A DNA stretch of 64,000 bases from UBA11475 sp902486425 (lineage in GTDB: Bacteria > Bacillota > Clostridia > Christensenellales > Borkfalkiaceae). The position numbers and the translations under genes are program-made. The notes below the pieces were generated by a model. The model saw only the letters and a program-made list of their open reading frames with translations, did no database searches and was not told where the DNA came from. Below are positions 51,509 to 60,700 of this stretch, one piece after another (the stretch's first letter is position 1; the number at the start of each line of letters is the position of its first letter). Location: assembly GCA_902486425.1 (NCBI GenBank), contig CABTOK010000008.1, positions 1 to 64,000 on the forward strand. The letters run 5' to 3'.

Positions 51509-52714
51509 ATGAAAATTTTAGTTTTGAACGCAGGCAGTTCTTCGCTCAAATATCAGCTTATCGACATGGATACCGAAAAGGCTATAGCGAAGGGCGGTTG
51601 CGAAAGAATAGGCATCGACGGATCGTTCTTAAAGCATAAGGCGAACGGAAAAGAAGTCGTTATAAACATGCCGATGCCCACCCATAAGGAAGCGATAAAG
51701 CTCGTTCTCGACACGCTCGTATCGAAAGAAAACGGCGTTATAAAGTCCATGGACGAAATCGACGCAGTAGGACACAGAATCCTTCACTCCGGCGAAAGCT
51801 TTACTTCGTCGATAGTTTTAACGGACGAAACGATCGCCGTATGCGATTCGAACTCCGATCTCGGCCCGCTTCATCAGAAGGCTAACCTTACAGGCATCGC
51901 TGCTTGCAGAGAACTCATGCCGAACACTCCCATGGTAGGCGTTTTCGATACGACTTTCCACTTAACGATGCCCGACTATGCGTACAGATACGCGCTTCCG
52001 ACGGAATATTACGAAAAGTATAAAGTTCGTCGTTACGGCTTCCACGGTTCCAGCCACAGATACGTTTCCGCCGTCGCGAGAGAATATCTCGGACAGGGCA
52101 AGGGCGAAAAGATAGTAACCTGCCATCTCGGCAACGGTTCGTCGATGTGCGCGGTAAAGGACGGCAAGTGCGTAGACACTTCGATGGGCTTAACCCCGCT
52201 TGCGGGCGTTCCTATGGGAACGAGAACGGGCGATATAGATCCCGCCTGCGTCGAATATCTTTGCGGTAAAACCGGCAAAGACGTAAAAGAAATGCTTTCG
52301 ATCTTCAACAAAAAATCCGGTATGGCGGGCGTAAGCGAAGTTTCATCCGATTTCAGAGACCTGAGAGCGGCTAAAAAAGCGGGTAACGAAAAGGCTATAC
52401 TCGCGCTCAACATGTTCGTATACGGCGTTAAAAAGTATATAGGCGCGTACTCCGCGGCTATGGGCGGAATAGACACGCTCGTATTCACGGCGGGCATAGG
52501 CGAAAACGACGCCGATATAAGAAGAGAAGTATGCGAAGGTATGGAATATCTCGGAATCAAAATCGACGAAAAGGAAAATGAAAAGAGGCTCGACGTTCCC
52601 GTACACGATATTACGGCTAAGGACGGAAGAGTAAGAGTCCTTGTAATTCCGACGAACGAAGAACTCGTTATCGCCCGCGATACGATGGCTCTCGCATTCG
52701 GCAAAAAGAACTGA
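51509..52714 (+). CDS. ackA: acetate kinase
   Basis: 401 residues, full length. The N-terminal MKILVLNAGSSSLKYQL is the phosphate-binding signature of the ASKHA fold. GHRILHSGE, FDTTFHLTMP, RRYGFHGSSHRYV, HLGNGSSMCAVKDGK and FTAGIGENDADIRREVC are the other conserved blocks. It makes acetate and ATP from acetyl phosphate. AGGAG lies 8 bases before the ATG. It is co-transcribed with pta. A weak ACGC/GCGT hairpin with T-run near 52766-52792 may end the unit. Confidence 0.96.
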   Translation: MKILVLNAGSSSLKYQLIDMDTEKAIAKGGCERIGIDGSFLKHKANGKEVVINMPMPTHKEAIKLVLDTLVSKENGVIKSMDEIDAVGHRILHSGESFTSSIVLTDETIAVCDSNSDLGPLHQKANLTGIAACRELMPNTPMVGVFDTTFHLTMPDYAYRYALPTEYYEKYKVRRYGFHGSSHRYVSAVAREYLGQGKGEKIVTCHLGNGSSMCAVKDGKCVDTSMGLTPLAGVPMGTRTGDIDPACVEYLCGKTGKDVKEMLSIFNKKSGMAGVSEVSSDFRDLRAAKKAGNEKAILALNMFVYGVKKYIGAYSAAMGGIDTLVFTAGIGENDADIRREVCEGMEYLGIKIDEKENEKRLDVPVHDITAKDGRVRVLVIPTNEELVIARDTMALAFGKKN

Positions 52715-52810
52715 AAGGGCGTAAATTAAGCAAATAACCGTCAATAATTTGCATAAAAAGCTCTAAAAAACGCAATAAAGCGTGTTTTTATAAAAAAATT
52801 CGCTAAAAAG

Positions 52811-52839
52811 TTGACAAGGATATGCAAGTAGTATATAAT
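52811..52839 (+). promoter_or_regulatory. consensus promoter of yceD-rpmF
   Basis: TTGACA (52811-52816), 17-bp spacer, TATAAT (52834-52839). The leader is short, about 15 bases. Confidence 0.85.
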
Positions 52840-52860
52840 TGATAGGCTAAAAGGGAAAAA

Positions 52861-53280
52861 ATGCGGATAAACTTAAAAGATATAAGATTATCGGGTAAGT
52901 CGGAAGAAGAATTTTCGTTCGACTTTTCGCCTGAAGAGAACTTATGCGATATCCCGAACGTAACTCTCGTTCTTCCGATTAAGGTAAAAGGAACGGTTAC
53001 GCTGACGGGCAGGACATCATGCTATGTCGAAGCGGATATTTCGTACACTTTGAAAGGCGAATGCACCACATGTCTTAAAGAAATCGAAAAGAATTATAAC
53101 GTGGACTACGCGAGAGAATTTTCGATGGATGACGAAGACGGTTGTGCGGTAAGGGCGGATTCGATAGATCTCGATAAATCCGTTTCGGACGAAGTGGTAT
53201 TGAGTATTCCGATAAGTTTCACCTGCGAGGACGGATGCGAACTTCCGTCCGGAATAAACTCCGAAAATAACGACAATTAA
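52861..53280 (+). CDS. YceD/DUF177 family protein
   Basis: 139 residues. The family pattern is seen in VTLTGRTSCYVEADISYTLKGECTTCLKEIEKNYNVDYAREF (about 43-84) with its CxxC, and again in the C-terminal ISFTCEDGCELPSG. The usual ending with a second CxxCG is missing. Its position immediately upstream of rpmF is the classic context. YceD has been tied to 23S rRNA or L32 handling in other bacteria. AGGGA precedes the ATG. It is co-transcribed with rpmF across a 16-base gap. Confidence 0.88.
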   Translation: MRINLKDIRLSGKSEEEFSFDFSPEENLCDIPNVTLVLPIKVKGTVTLTGRTSCYVEADISYTLKGECTTCLKEIEKNYNVDYAREFSMDDEDGCAVRADSIDLDKSVSDEVVLSIPISFTCEDGCELPSGINSENNDN

Positions 53281-53296
53281 AGGATAGGTAATAAAA

Positions 53297-53488
53297 ATGG
53301 CAGTACAGAAAAGCAAAAAATCCAAAATGAAAACGAATTCGAGATTCGCTAATTTCAAAGCTCCTTCGGTAACGTTGGTTGAATGCCCCCAGTGCCACGA
53401 GCTTATAACTCCCCACACCGTATGCAAACATTGCGGCTACTACAACGGTAAAGAAGTAATCGTTAAAAAAGAAGATAAGAAGGACTGA
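53297..53488 (+). CDS. rpmF: 50S ribosomal protein L32
   Basis: 63 residues. A basic start (MAVQKSKKSKMKTNSRFANFK) is followed by the zinc-ribbon L32 core VECPQCHELITPHTVCKHCGYYNGKEVI, with all four cysteines, so this is the zinc-binding form. The N-terminal MAVQKSKKSK differs slightly from the common MAVPKRKTSK. AGGA lies about 11 bases before the ATG. A terminator follows. Confidence 0.95.
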   Translation: MAVQKSKKSKMKTNSRFANFKAPSVTLVECPQCHELITPHTVCKHCGYYNGKEVIVKKEDKKD

Positions 53489-53543
53489 TTTAAGCGATAA
53501 TTATTAAACTTAAGGTCTTTTGCAAACGGTAAAATAAAGAATA

Positions 53544-53575
53544 AAAAGGGCGATTTTTATAACCGCCCCATTTTT
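53544..53575 (+). terminator. intrinsic terminator after rpmF
   Basis: GGGCG (53548-53552) pairs with CGCCC (53564-53568) between an A-run and T5. Confidence 0.75.
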
Positions 53576-53978
53576 ATTGTAATTTTACAGGCGGTTTTCG
53601 CCGTAAATCTACATAGGGATAAAGCCAAAGGGTTATATAAATTGGCGGTTAACATCCTTATACAGAGATTTTTTTAAAATAAAAACATAATAAGTAAAGC
53701 ATATAAAAAGAATATGTCATACCGAAAGAGGCGCGATTTTACCGCTCCTTTTTTATTTTTAGTATCGGCCTTGAATTTCGTCAATTTTATTAAAAAATTA
53801 TTGACAAACTATTGACAGCTGTCAAAAAACGTGATATTTTTAAATTAATATCGGTAAATACATAGAACTTTTCTGTTCGGGTTATATCATATAACGGTAT
53901 AGCCCGAATAAATTTAAATAGCATAAAAGTAAATTTTATTTTACCTATATTGAACTTTATAACAAGGAGAAAGAATAA
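53576..53978. other. intergenic before the second LRR lipoprotein
   Basis: Contains a hairpin TTTAC-GGCG/CGCC-GTAAA near 53582-53610 and an imperfect terminator-like AGAGGCG...CGCTCC-T6 near 53726-53752. Two TTGACA boxes lie at 53801 and 53812. No gene seen. Confidence 0.45.
53812..53825. promoter_or_regulatory. 14-bp perfect palindrome at a -35 box
   Basis: TTGACAGCTGTCAA; its left arm is itself a consensus -35. GATATT at 53833 or TTAAAT at 53840 could be the -10. It may be the operator of an unidentified regulator controlling the LRR lipoprotein. Confidence 0.5.
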
Positions 53979-55658
53979 ATGAAGATACGGAGCAAAGCCT
54001 TTGCGATTGTGTGTTTTTTGGCGGTGATATTATCGGCGGTTATAGCGGTATATAGCGGCTGCTCTAAAAAAGTTACGCTCGACGCGCCGTCCGATCTACA
54101 AATAAACGAAAAGGTTTTAACGTGGAGTAAGGTAGAAAACGCAAGCGGATATATGGTAGATATCGACGGTAAGCAAACGCTCTCCGGTGAAAATTCGTTT
54201 AACTTATCCGGGCTTAATGAATTTGAAACGTACGTAATAAAAGTAAGAGCGTTGGGCAACGGCGAAGAGTATGAATCTTCGAAGTGGTCCGATAGCAAAG
54301 AATATACTCCGCAACCCGAAGCGGAAGAGAGTTTGTCTTATGCATACGTAGACGTAGACGGTATATCCGGTTTAATTGTAACAGGTATCGGAACGGTGAC
54401 TTCGGACGAAGTAGTTATTCCTTCGGCCTATTACGGCGAGCCTGTTGTAGCCATAAACAGTTCGGCATTCAAAAACAAACGAAAAATAAAAAGAGTTATT
54501 TTGCCGGATACCATAATTAAGATAATGTCTGAAGCTTTTGCAGGTTGTCGCTCGCTCGAATACATAAATTTAGCCGATTGTACGCGCTTGAACGAAATAA
54601 GAAAACGCGCTTTTTCAGGTTGTTACTCCTTAAAAACGATAGAGCTGCCGGACTCTATTACGTCTATAGGCGGCAGCAAAGATGATTTTGGTATATTTTC
54701 GAGATGTATAAGTCTTGAATACGTTAAGCTGCCGAGTAAATTGACGGCTCTTTCGTATCACTGCTTCATAGATACCCCCAGGCTCAAATCTTTGACGCTG
54801 CCGGAGACCTTGACCGTATTGGGCGATAGCGCCCTATCCGGTACGTCTGTCGAGAGCATAAAAATACCGGAAGGCGTAACCGAAATCGGCGACTACGCCT
54901 TTTCAAAGACAATTATCGAAACCTTAAAGATACCGAAAAACGTAACTAAAATAGGAGCGAGCGCATTCTATGAATCTGCGATTAAGCGGATAGAAATCGA
55001 AGAGGGCAGCAAGTTAACCGAATTAGGAAATCGGATTTTTGAAGGCTGCAATAATTTAGAATCGTTTGTAATTCCGCCAAGCGTAACGACTATCGGCTCG
55101 AGTCCTTTTCAGGGCTGCAAAAGTATGAAAAGTATAACGATTGAAAAGAATTCTGACTTAAAGCGTTTGCCTGTGCTTCCTTACGGATCCGAAATAACGA
55201 CGTTTACGATACCGAGTACTATAGAAGAAATATCGGACGGCGCATTTTCGGGCTTAACGAAGTTAAGAAAGATAATCATCGAGGATAACAGCGAATTAAA
55301 GGCTCTGTCAACTAGTTGTTTTTCAAATTGTTCGTCGCTTATTACGGTGGATTTCGGTAAAAACAGTAAAATAAAAACAATAAAGAGCGGCGCTTTCAGA
55401 AATTGTTCGAAACTTACTTTTATAGATATTCCGGAAAGCGTTACATTGATAGAGAACAGCGCTTTTTATAACTGTGCTTCGATAAGCTCTGTAGTAATCC
55501 CCGCGGGCGTTGTAAATATCGGGGCAAAGGCTTTTTACGGTTGGACTTCGGATCAGACGATATATATAAAAGGCCGTACCGAAGCGCCGTGGAGCTGGAA
55601 TGTAAACTGGTACGAAGATTCCGCCGCAACCGTCGTCTGGGGATATGAACAAAAATAA
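53979..55658 (+). CDS. BspA-type LRR lipoprotein with fibronectin-like domain
   Basis: 559 residues. The signal MKIRSKAFAIVCFLAVILSAVIAVYSGC has an imperfect lipobox (YSGC), so lipidation at C28 is likely but not certain. Residues about 36-112 look like a fibronectin type III module (APSDLQINEKVLTWSKVENASGYMVDIDG). The rest is BspA/LRR_5 repeats (AFAGCRSLEYINL, AFSGCYSLKTIELPDSIT, AFYNCASISSVVIPAGV). It is similar in plan to the lipoprotein at 4670 but with a different N-terminal domain. AAGGAG lies about 9 bases before the ATG. Surface recognition is the expected role. Confidence 0.87.
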   Translation: MKIRSKAFAIVCFLAVILSAVIAVYSGCSKKVTLDAPSDLQINEKVLTWSKVENASGYMVDIDGKQTLSGENSFNLSGLNEFETYVIKVRALGNGEEYESSKWSDSKEYTPQPEAEESLSYAYVDVDGISGLIVTGIGTVTSDEVVIPSAYYGEPVVAINSSAFKNKRKIKRVILPDTIIKIMSEAFAGCRSLEYINLADCTRLNEIRKRAFSGCYSLKTIELPDSITSIGGSKDDFGIFSRCISLEYVKLPSKLTALSYHCFIDTPRLKSLTLPETLTVLGDSALSGTSVESIKIPEGVTEIGDYAFSKTIIETLKIPKNVTKIGASAFYESAIKRIEIEEGSKLTELGNRIFEGCNNLESFVIPPSVTTIGSSPFQGCKSMKSITIEKNSDLKRLPVLPYGSEITTFTIPSTIEEISDGAFSGLTKLRKIIIEDNSELKALSTSCFSNCSSLITVDFGKNSKIKTIKSGAFRNCSKLTFIDIPESVTLIENSAFYNCASISSVVIPAGVVNIGAKAFYGWTSDQTIYIKGRTEAPWSWNVNWYEDSAATVVWGYEQK

Positions 55659-55715
55659 AACCATTATTAAATAAGCAAAAAATCCGCTTGTTATATTATT
55701 TTGCAATCAAAAAAT

Positions 55716-55739
55716 GAACGCTTGCTGCGTTCCTTTTTT
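55716..55739. terminator. intrinsic terminator between convergent genes
   Basis: GAACGC (55716-55721), loop TTGCT, GCGTTC (55727-55732), then T-run; an A-run lies on the other side. Confidence 0.7.
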
Positions 55740-55796
55740 GATGTTTTTGATTCTGTTTGCCTGCTGTTCGGTGCGGCTTATGCGTGCAAAATAAAT

Positions 55797-57068
55797 TTAT
55801 TTTTTTACTATAACGGCGGAAGCGTAAACGCAAACGCCTTCTTCACGACCGACAAAGCCGAGACCTTCGAGCGTGGTGGCGACGAGTCCGAAATTTTCGG
55901 TCGGGATTTTTAAAAAGCCGCAAATGTTTTGCTTTATCAGGGGGATAAAGTCTTTCATTTTAGGCTTTTCCGCCATAACGGTGGCGGAAAGCGAATGGAC
56001 GGCAAAGCCGGTTTCTTCAAGCATTGCTAAAACTTGCCTGAGAAGCAAAACGCTGCTTATCCCGAGATATTCGTCCTCGCTGTCGGGGAAATAATAACCT
56101 ATATCGCGAAGCCCCGCCGCCGATAAAAGCGCGTCCATGACCGCATGGGTGAGTACGTCTGCGTCGCTGTGTCCCAAAAGTCCCTTTCCGTGGGGGATCG
56201 TAATGCCGCCTAAAACGAACTTTCTGCCCGGTACGAGTTTATGGCAGTCGAAGCCTGTTCCCGTTCGCAAATCTTTGTAATTTACGGTTGCGGTTCCGTT
56301 GAGATTTATTTCGGGGAGCATTTCCGGGAGCGGGGGAAACGCCCGATTTACAGATTCTTCGGCTTCTCCCGAAATCTGCCGTTTTGCTTTTGTAAAATCG
56401 TCTTTTACGGTGAGCTTTACGTTGCCGATATCGCCTTCGGATATAAAAGGCTTGCCTATATATTTAAGATACAGGCTGCTTTCGTCCGGAAACGACAAGC
56501 CGTCGGCTTTTGCAAGCGAAAACGCCTTTATTATGTCTTCTTTATAAAATCCCTGCGGAGTCTGAATTTCGTAAACGTCGTCCTTGCCGACGGTTTTTAC
56601 TAAGGCTCTGCCTTCCGCTATCGAAACGGTGTTTACCGACCTTACCGCCGCTATCCCGGAACGGTGAAGATAAACGCTGTCGAGACAATTTTTTATTACC
56701 TTTTCCGTAACGAAAGGTCTTGCGCCGTCGTGTATAAGGACTATATCGCCGCCCGCTGCTTTTACGCCGCTCAAAACCGATTCTCCGCGGGCGTTCCCGC
56801 CGATGACGACGGTAGCTTTTTTATTAAAAATTTTATCGAAAATTTCATAATCGCTTTCCGAAACTACGACTATAAATTCGTCTATATATCCCGATGACAA
56901 AAAGCGGTCAAAAGCAATTTCCGCAACGGTTTTTCCGTTGAGTTTTTCTAATAATTTATTTGCCGCAAATCCGGCTCTTTTTCCCTTTCCCGCACAGACG
57001 AGAACGAGCGAAACCCGATTTTTTTTATCGCCTGTTTTTTTATTCGCGGCTGAAAAAAATTCACTCAT
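55797..57068 (-). CDS. ispDF: bifunctional IspD-IspF isoprenoid enzyme
   Basis: 423 residues. Residues about 20-245 are IspD (MEP cytidylyltransferase): VLVCAGKGKRAG nucleotide motif, HDGARPFV and QTPQGFY. Residues about 265-423 are IspF (cyclodiphosphate synthase): TGTGFDCHKL with metal ligands, GHSDADVLTHAVMDALLSA and ATTLEGLGFVGREEGV. IspF has FDCH where most have YDVH, and YYFPDSEDEY where most have FPDTDP. Both act in the MEP pathway to isoprenoids. The first ATG lies 1 base after the RqcP stop, so the two are one unit transcribed from 57408-57437. Confidence 0.94.
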   Translation of the reverse strand: MSEFFSAANKKTGDKKNRVSLVLVCAGKGKRAGFAANKLLEKLNGKTVAEIAFDRFLSSGYIDEFIVVVSESDYEIFDKIFNKKATVVIGGNARGESVLSGVKAAGGDIVLIHDGARPFVTEKVIKNCLDSVYLHRSGIAAVRSVNTVSIAEGRALVKTVGKDDVYEIQTPQGFYKEDIIKAFSLAKADGLSFPDESSLYLKYIGKPFISEGDIGNVKLTVKDDFTKAKRQISGEAEESVNRAFPPLPEMLPEINLNGTATVNYKDLRTGTGFDCHKLVPGRKFVLGGITIPHGKGLLGHSDADVLTHAVMDALLSAAGLRDIGYYFPDSEDEYLGISSVLLLRQVLAMLEETGFAVHSLSATVMAEKPKMKDFIPLIKQNICGFLKIPTENFGLVATTLEGLGFVGREEGVCVYASAVIVKK

Positions 57069-57069
57069 T

Positions 57070-57318
57070 TTATTCTTCCGAAATAACGGTGTAAAGGGAA
57101 TCGGCTTCGTCCTTTTTAACCGTTTCTTTTAAGTTTTCGACGCGGAATTTTACAAGCCCCGTGCCGAAACGTATCTCGACTATATCGCCGACTTTAAGAC
57201 GTAAGGCGGGCTTTGCGTCTCTGCCGTTTACCGAAATTCTTCCGGACTTTGCGGCTTCCTGTGCGAGAGATCTCCGCTTCAGTATTCTGCTGACTTTTAA
57301 AAATTTATCCAATCTCAT
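57070..57318 (-). CDS. rqcP: RqcP/YabO-type S4 RNA-binding protein
   Basis: 82 residues. MRLDKFLKVSRILKRRSLAQEAAKSGRISVNGRDAKPALRLKVGDIVEI is a complete S4 domain, of the length and sequence of RqcP (Hsp15-like). RqcP works with RqcH on stalled 50S subunits to add C-terminal alanine tails. No rqcH is in the window. It is the first gene of a minus-strand unit with ispDF and is divergent from rpoB. I see no clear Shine-Dalgarno sequence close to its ATG. Confidence 0.9.
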   Translation of the reverse strand: MRLDKFLKVSRILKRRSLAQEAAKSGRISVNGRDAKPALRLKVGDIVEIRFGTGLVKFRVENLKETVKKDEADSLYTVISEE

Positions 57319-57407
57319 TTTGTTCTTAACCTTGCCGGCTTTTCTTCGCCGCGCTGCCGCCGCTTGTTTTGCCGGATTTTTGCGCCACCGTCGCGGGCGT
57401 TAAATAT

Positions 57408-57437
57408 TTTATACAACAAATCTTCTGCCGTTGTCAA
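57408..57437 (-). promoter_or_regulatory. promoter of rqcP-ispDF
   Basis: On the minus strand: TTGACA (57437-57432), 18-bp spacer, TATAAA (57413-57408). Confidence 0.7.
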
Positions 57438-57465
57438 ATATTTTTACAAACAGCCGTCAAAACGC

Positions 57466-57494
57466 TTGACATATTGAAAGCTTCGTAATAAAAT
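57466..57494 (+). promoter_or_regulatory. promoter of rpoB-rpoC
   Basis: TTGACA (57466-57471), 17-bp spacer, TAAAAT (57489-57494). Its presence means rpoB need not depend on upstream ribosomal protein genes. Confidence 0.75.
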
Positions 57495-57712
57495 TGTAAA
57501 ATGTATTATGATAGGTTAATATCGAATATTGCCGCTAAAATGTAATTTCAAGCAAAAAAAATTAAAATTTATTTGCGGAATTTTTTGAGAAAAAACCTGA
57601 TAATTTTTCGTTCCGGCGAAATTTATGTCCGAATTAAGTATAAATCAAAATTCGCACGATTTCAAGCCGAAACCCGCAAATCGTAAAAAAATTTTTTAAG
57701 GAGTGTTGTTTA
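57495..57712 (+). other. rpoB leader, about 210 bases
   Basis: An A+T-rich leader between promoter and rpoB. CCTGATAATTTTTCGTTCCGGCG could fold weakly; no known autoregulatory element recognised. AAGGAG lies at the end, about 10 bases before the ATG. Confidence 0.4.
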
Positions 57713-60700
57713 ATGACACGTAATTTAAGGGAAATTCAATGTGGAAAGATTACAAGAAAATCTTTCGGTCGCATCAAAGAAGCGATTGACATCCCGTATC
57801 TCGTAGAGATTCAGAAAGACTCTTACGATAATTTCGTAAAAGAGGGTATCAGCGAAGTATTAGAGGACTTTTCGCCGATAACCGACTATTCCGATCGATT
57901 CGAACTTTACTTTCTGGATCACGTTCTGGAATCCAAAGGTAAATATACGGAAAAAGAGTGCAGGGACAGATCCGCTACTTACGCGGTTCCTTTAAAAGTT
58001 AAAATCAGACTCGTAAACAAAGAAACCGGTCACGTAATGGACAGCGACGTATTCATGGGGGATTTCCCGCTCATGACGGACAACGGCTCGTTCATAGTAA
58101 ACGGCGCGGAAAGAGTTATCGTTTCGCAGCTCGTCCGTTCTCCCGGCGTTTACAACGACGGAGAAGTGGACAAGTCGGGTAAAAAGCTTTTCGGCACCAC
58201 CGTTATTCCTTCGAGAGGCGCATGGCTCGAATTCGAACAGGATTCCGCGGGCGTATTATGGGTACACGTAGACAGAACCCGTAAGCTCACTGCGACCGTT
58301 CTTTTAAGGGCGCTCGGCTACGGCAGCAACGACGCGCTTACCACGCTCTTCGCAAATGATCCCATGATTGCGTCAACCATCGAAAAGGATACCGCGAAAT
58401 CAGAAAGAGACGGTCTTATCGAACTTTACAAGCGTCTCCGTCCGGGCGACATCGCGACCGAAGACTCCGTCAGAATACATTTAAGAAATTTATTCTTCGA
58501 TCCCAAGCGTTACGACCTTGCGAGAGTAGGCAGATATAAATTCAACAAAAAGCTTAAAATGGCAGTCCGCGCGGCAGGTCTTACCGCTTACGAACCCATC
58601 GTCGACAAAAACGGCGAAATCATCGTAAACGCGAACGAAGTCATCACGAAAGAGCAGGCTTCGGCTATTCAGAACGCCGGCATTAACGAAATTCTCGTTT
58701 CGGTAGACGGTAAGCCGCACAAGGTCATCGCGAATCACGTTGCGGACTTCGAAGCTCTTACCGGCATCAATCCGAGAAAGTTCGGACTTCTCGATACCGT
58801 ATATTATCCCATATTCGAATTCGGTAAAGAACTTTACGAAGAAGGCAAGACGACTTCTACCGAAGAACTTGCCGAAAAGTATAAAAAGGAAATCAACGAA
58901 CGTTTCTATCTTTTTGAAAAGTTCGACATTCCGGAAGGCGAAGAAAAGCCCGAAGACAAAAAGACCGCGGCTAAAAATCTCGATATCAGAATCAAGTTCA
59001 TCGACGCGTGCAAAGTGTTCTTCGGCATAGTAGAATCCAAAAAAGAATTCGAAAACGACGCGGAACTTCGTAAAATAATCCGTCCTCTTACAGATAAGCT
59101 CAATCAGAAACATATCACGGTCGAAGATATCGTGGCGTCGGTTTCGGTTAACCTCGATCTTAATTACGGAATCGGCGGGGTAGATAACATCGACCATCTT
59201 GCCAACCGTAGAGTCAAATCCGTCGGCGAACTTTTACAGAACCAGTTCCGTATCGGCGTAACCAGACTCGAAAAGGTTATAAAGGAACGTATGAACTCCC
59301 AGAACGCGGCGGAAATCACGCCGTCGAGCCTTATCAACGTACGTCCCGTTTCCGCGGCGATAAAAGAATTCTTCGGATCCTCGCAGCTCTCGCAGTTCAT
59401 GGATCAGACGAACCCCATCGCCGAACTTACTCATAAGAGAAAGTTGTCCGCGTTAGGTCCCGGCGGTCTTTCGAGAGACAGAGCCACCAACGAAGTCAGA
59501 GACATCAACCATACTCACTACGGACGTATCTGTCCGATCGAAACTCCCGAAGGACAGAACATCGGTCTTATCAACTCGCTTACGGCTTACGCTAAGGTAA
59601 ACGAATTCGGATTTATAGAAGCTCCTTACAGAAAGGTTGATAAATCCGGTCCCGTCCCCGTAGTAACCAACGAAGTCGAATATCTCGCCGCGGACGTCGA
59701 AGACGGATACACCGTCGCTCAGGCGAACGAACCGCTCGACGAAGAAGGACATTTCGTTAACGAACGTATCATGTGCAGAAGGATAGAGGAATTCCTCGAA
59801 GTTCTGCCGTCCGAAGTAGACTACATGGACGTATCGCCCAAACAGGTTTTGTCCGTCGCTACCGAACTTATTCCCTTCCTTGAAAACGACGATACCAACC
59901 GAGCTTTGATGGGATCGAACATGCAGCGTCAGGCGGTACCCCTTCTTAATCCGGACAACGCTATAGTAGCTACCGGCATCGAAGGCAAAATCGCATACGA
60001 CTCCGGCGTTATGATCACCGCTAAAGAAGACGGCACCGTAAAGAGCGTCGCTTCCGACAGAATAGTCGTAACGAATGAAGACGGCGTGGATAAAGAATAC
60101 TCGCTTAAAAAGTTCGAACGCAGCAACAACGGCACCTGCATTAACCAGAAGCCTTTGGTAGACGTAGGCGAAAAGGTTAAAAAAGGCGACATCATAGCCG
60201 ACGGTCCCGCCACGAAGAACGGCGAACTCGCGCTCGGCAAAAACATTCTCATCGGCTTTCAGTCGTGGGAAGGCTATAACTACGAAGATGCGATTTTACT
60301 TTCCGAAAAGCTTGTAAGAGAAGATGCTTTCACTTCCATACATATAGAAGAAAAGAAAGTTTCGGCAAGAGACACCAAGCTCGGAGAAGAAGAAATCACG
60401 AGAGAAATACCCAACCTTTCGGAAGAAGCGCTTAAAAACCTCGACGAAAGGGGTATCGTTAAAATCGGTACCGAAGTCAAAGCCAACGATATTCTCGTAG
60501 GCAAAGTTACTCCCAAGGGCGAACAGGAAGCCACTCCCGAAGTCAGACTTTTAAGAGCTATTTTAGGCAATAACGAAAGAGACGTAAAGGATACTTCCGA
60601 AAAAGTTAAAAACGGCGAAGGCGGCATCGTCGTAGACGTAAAGGTCTTCGACAGAGCCGACAAGAGCGAAAAGAACGAACTCCCGCCCGGAGTAAATAAA

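Noticed and set aside
58490..59197. 235-codon minus-strand frame within rpoB
   Set aside because: Antisense shadow of rpoB produced by biased codon use.
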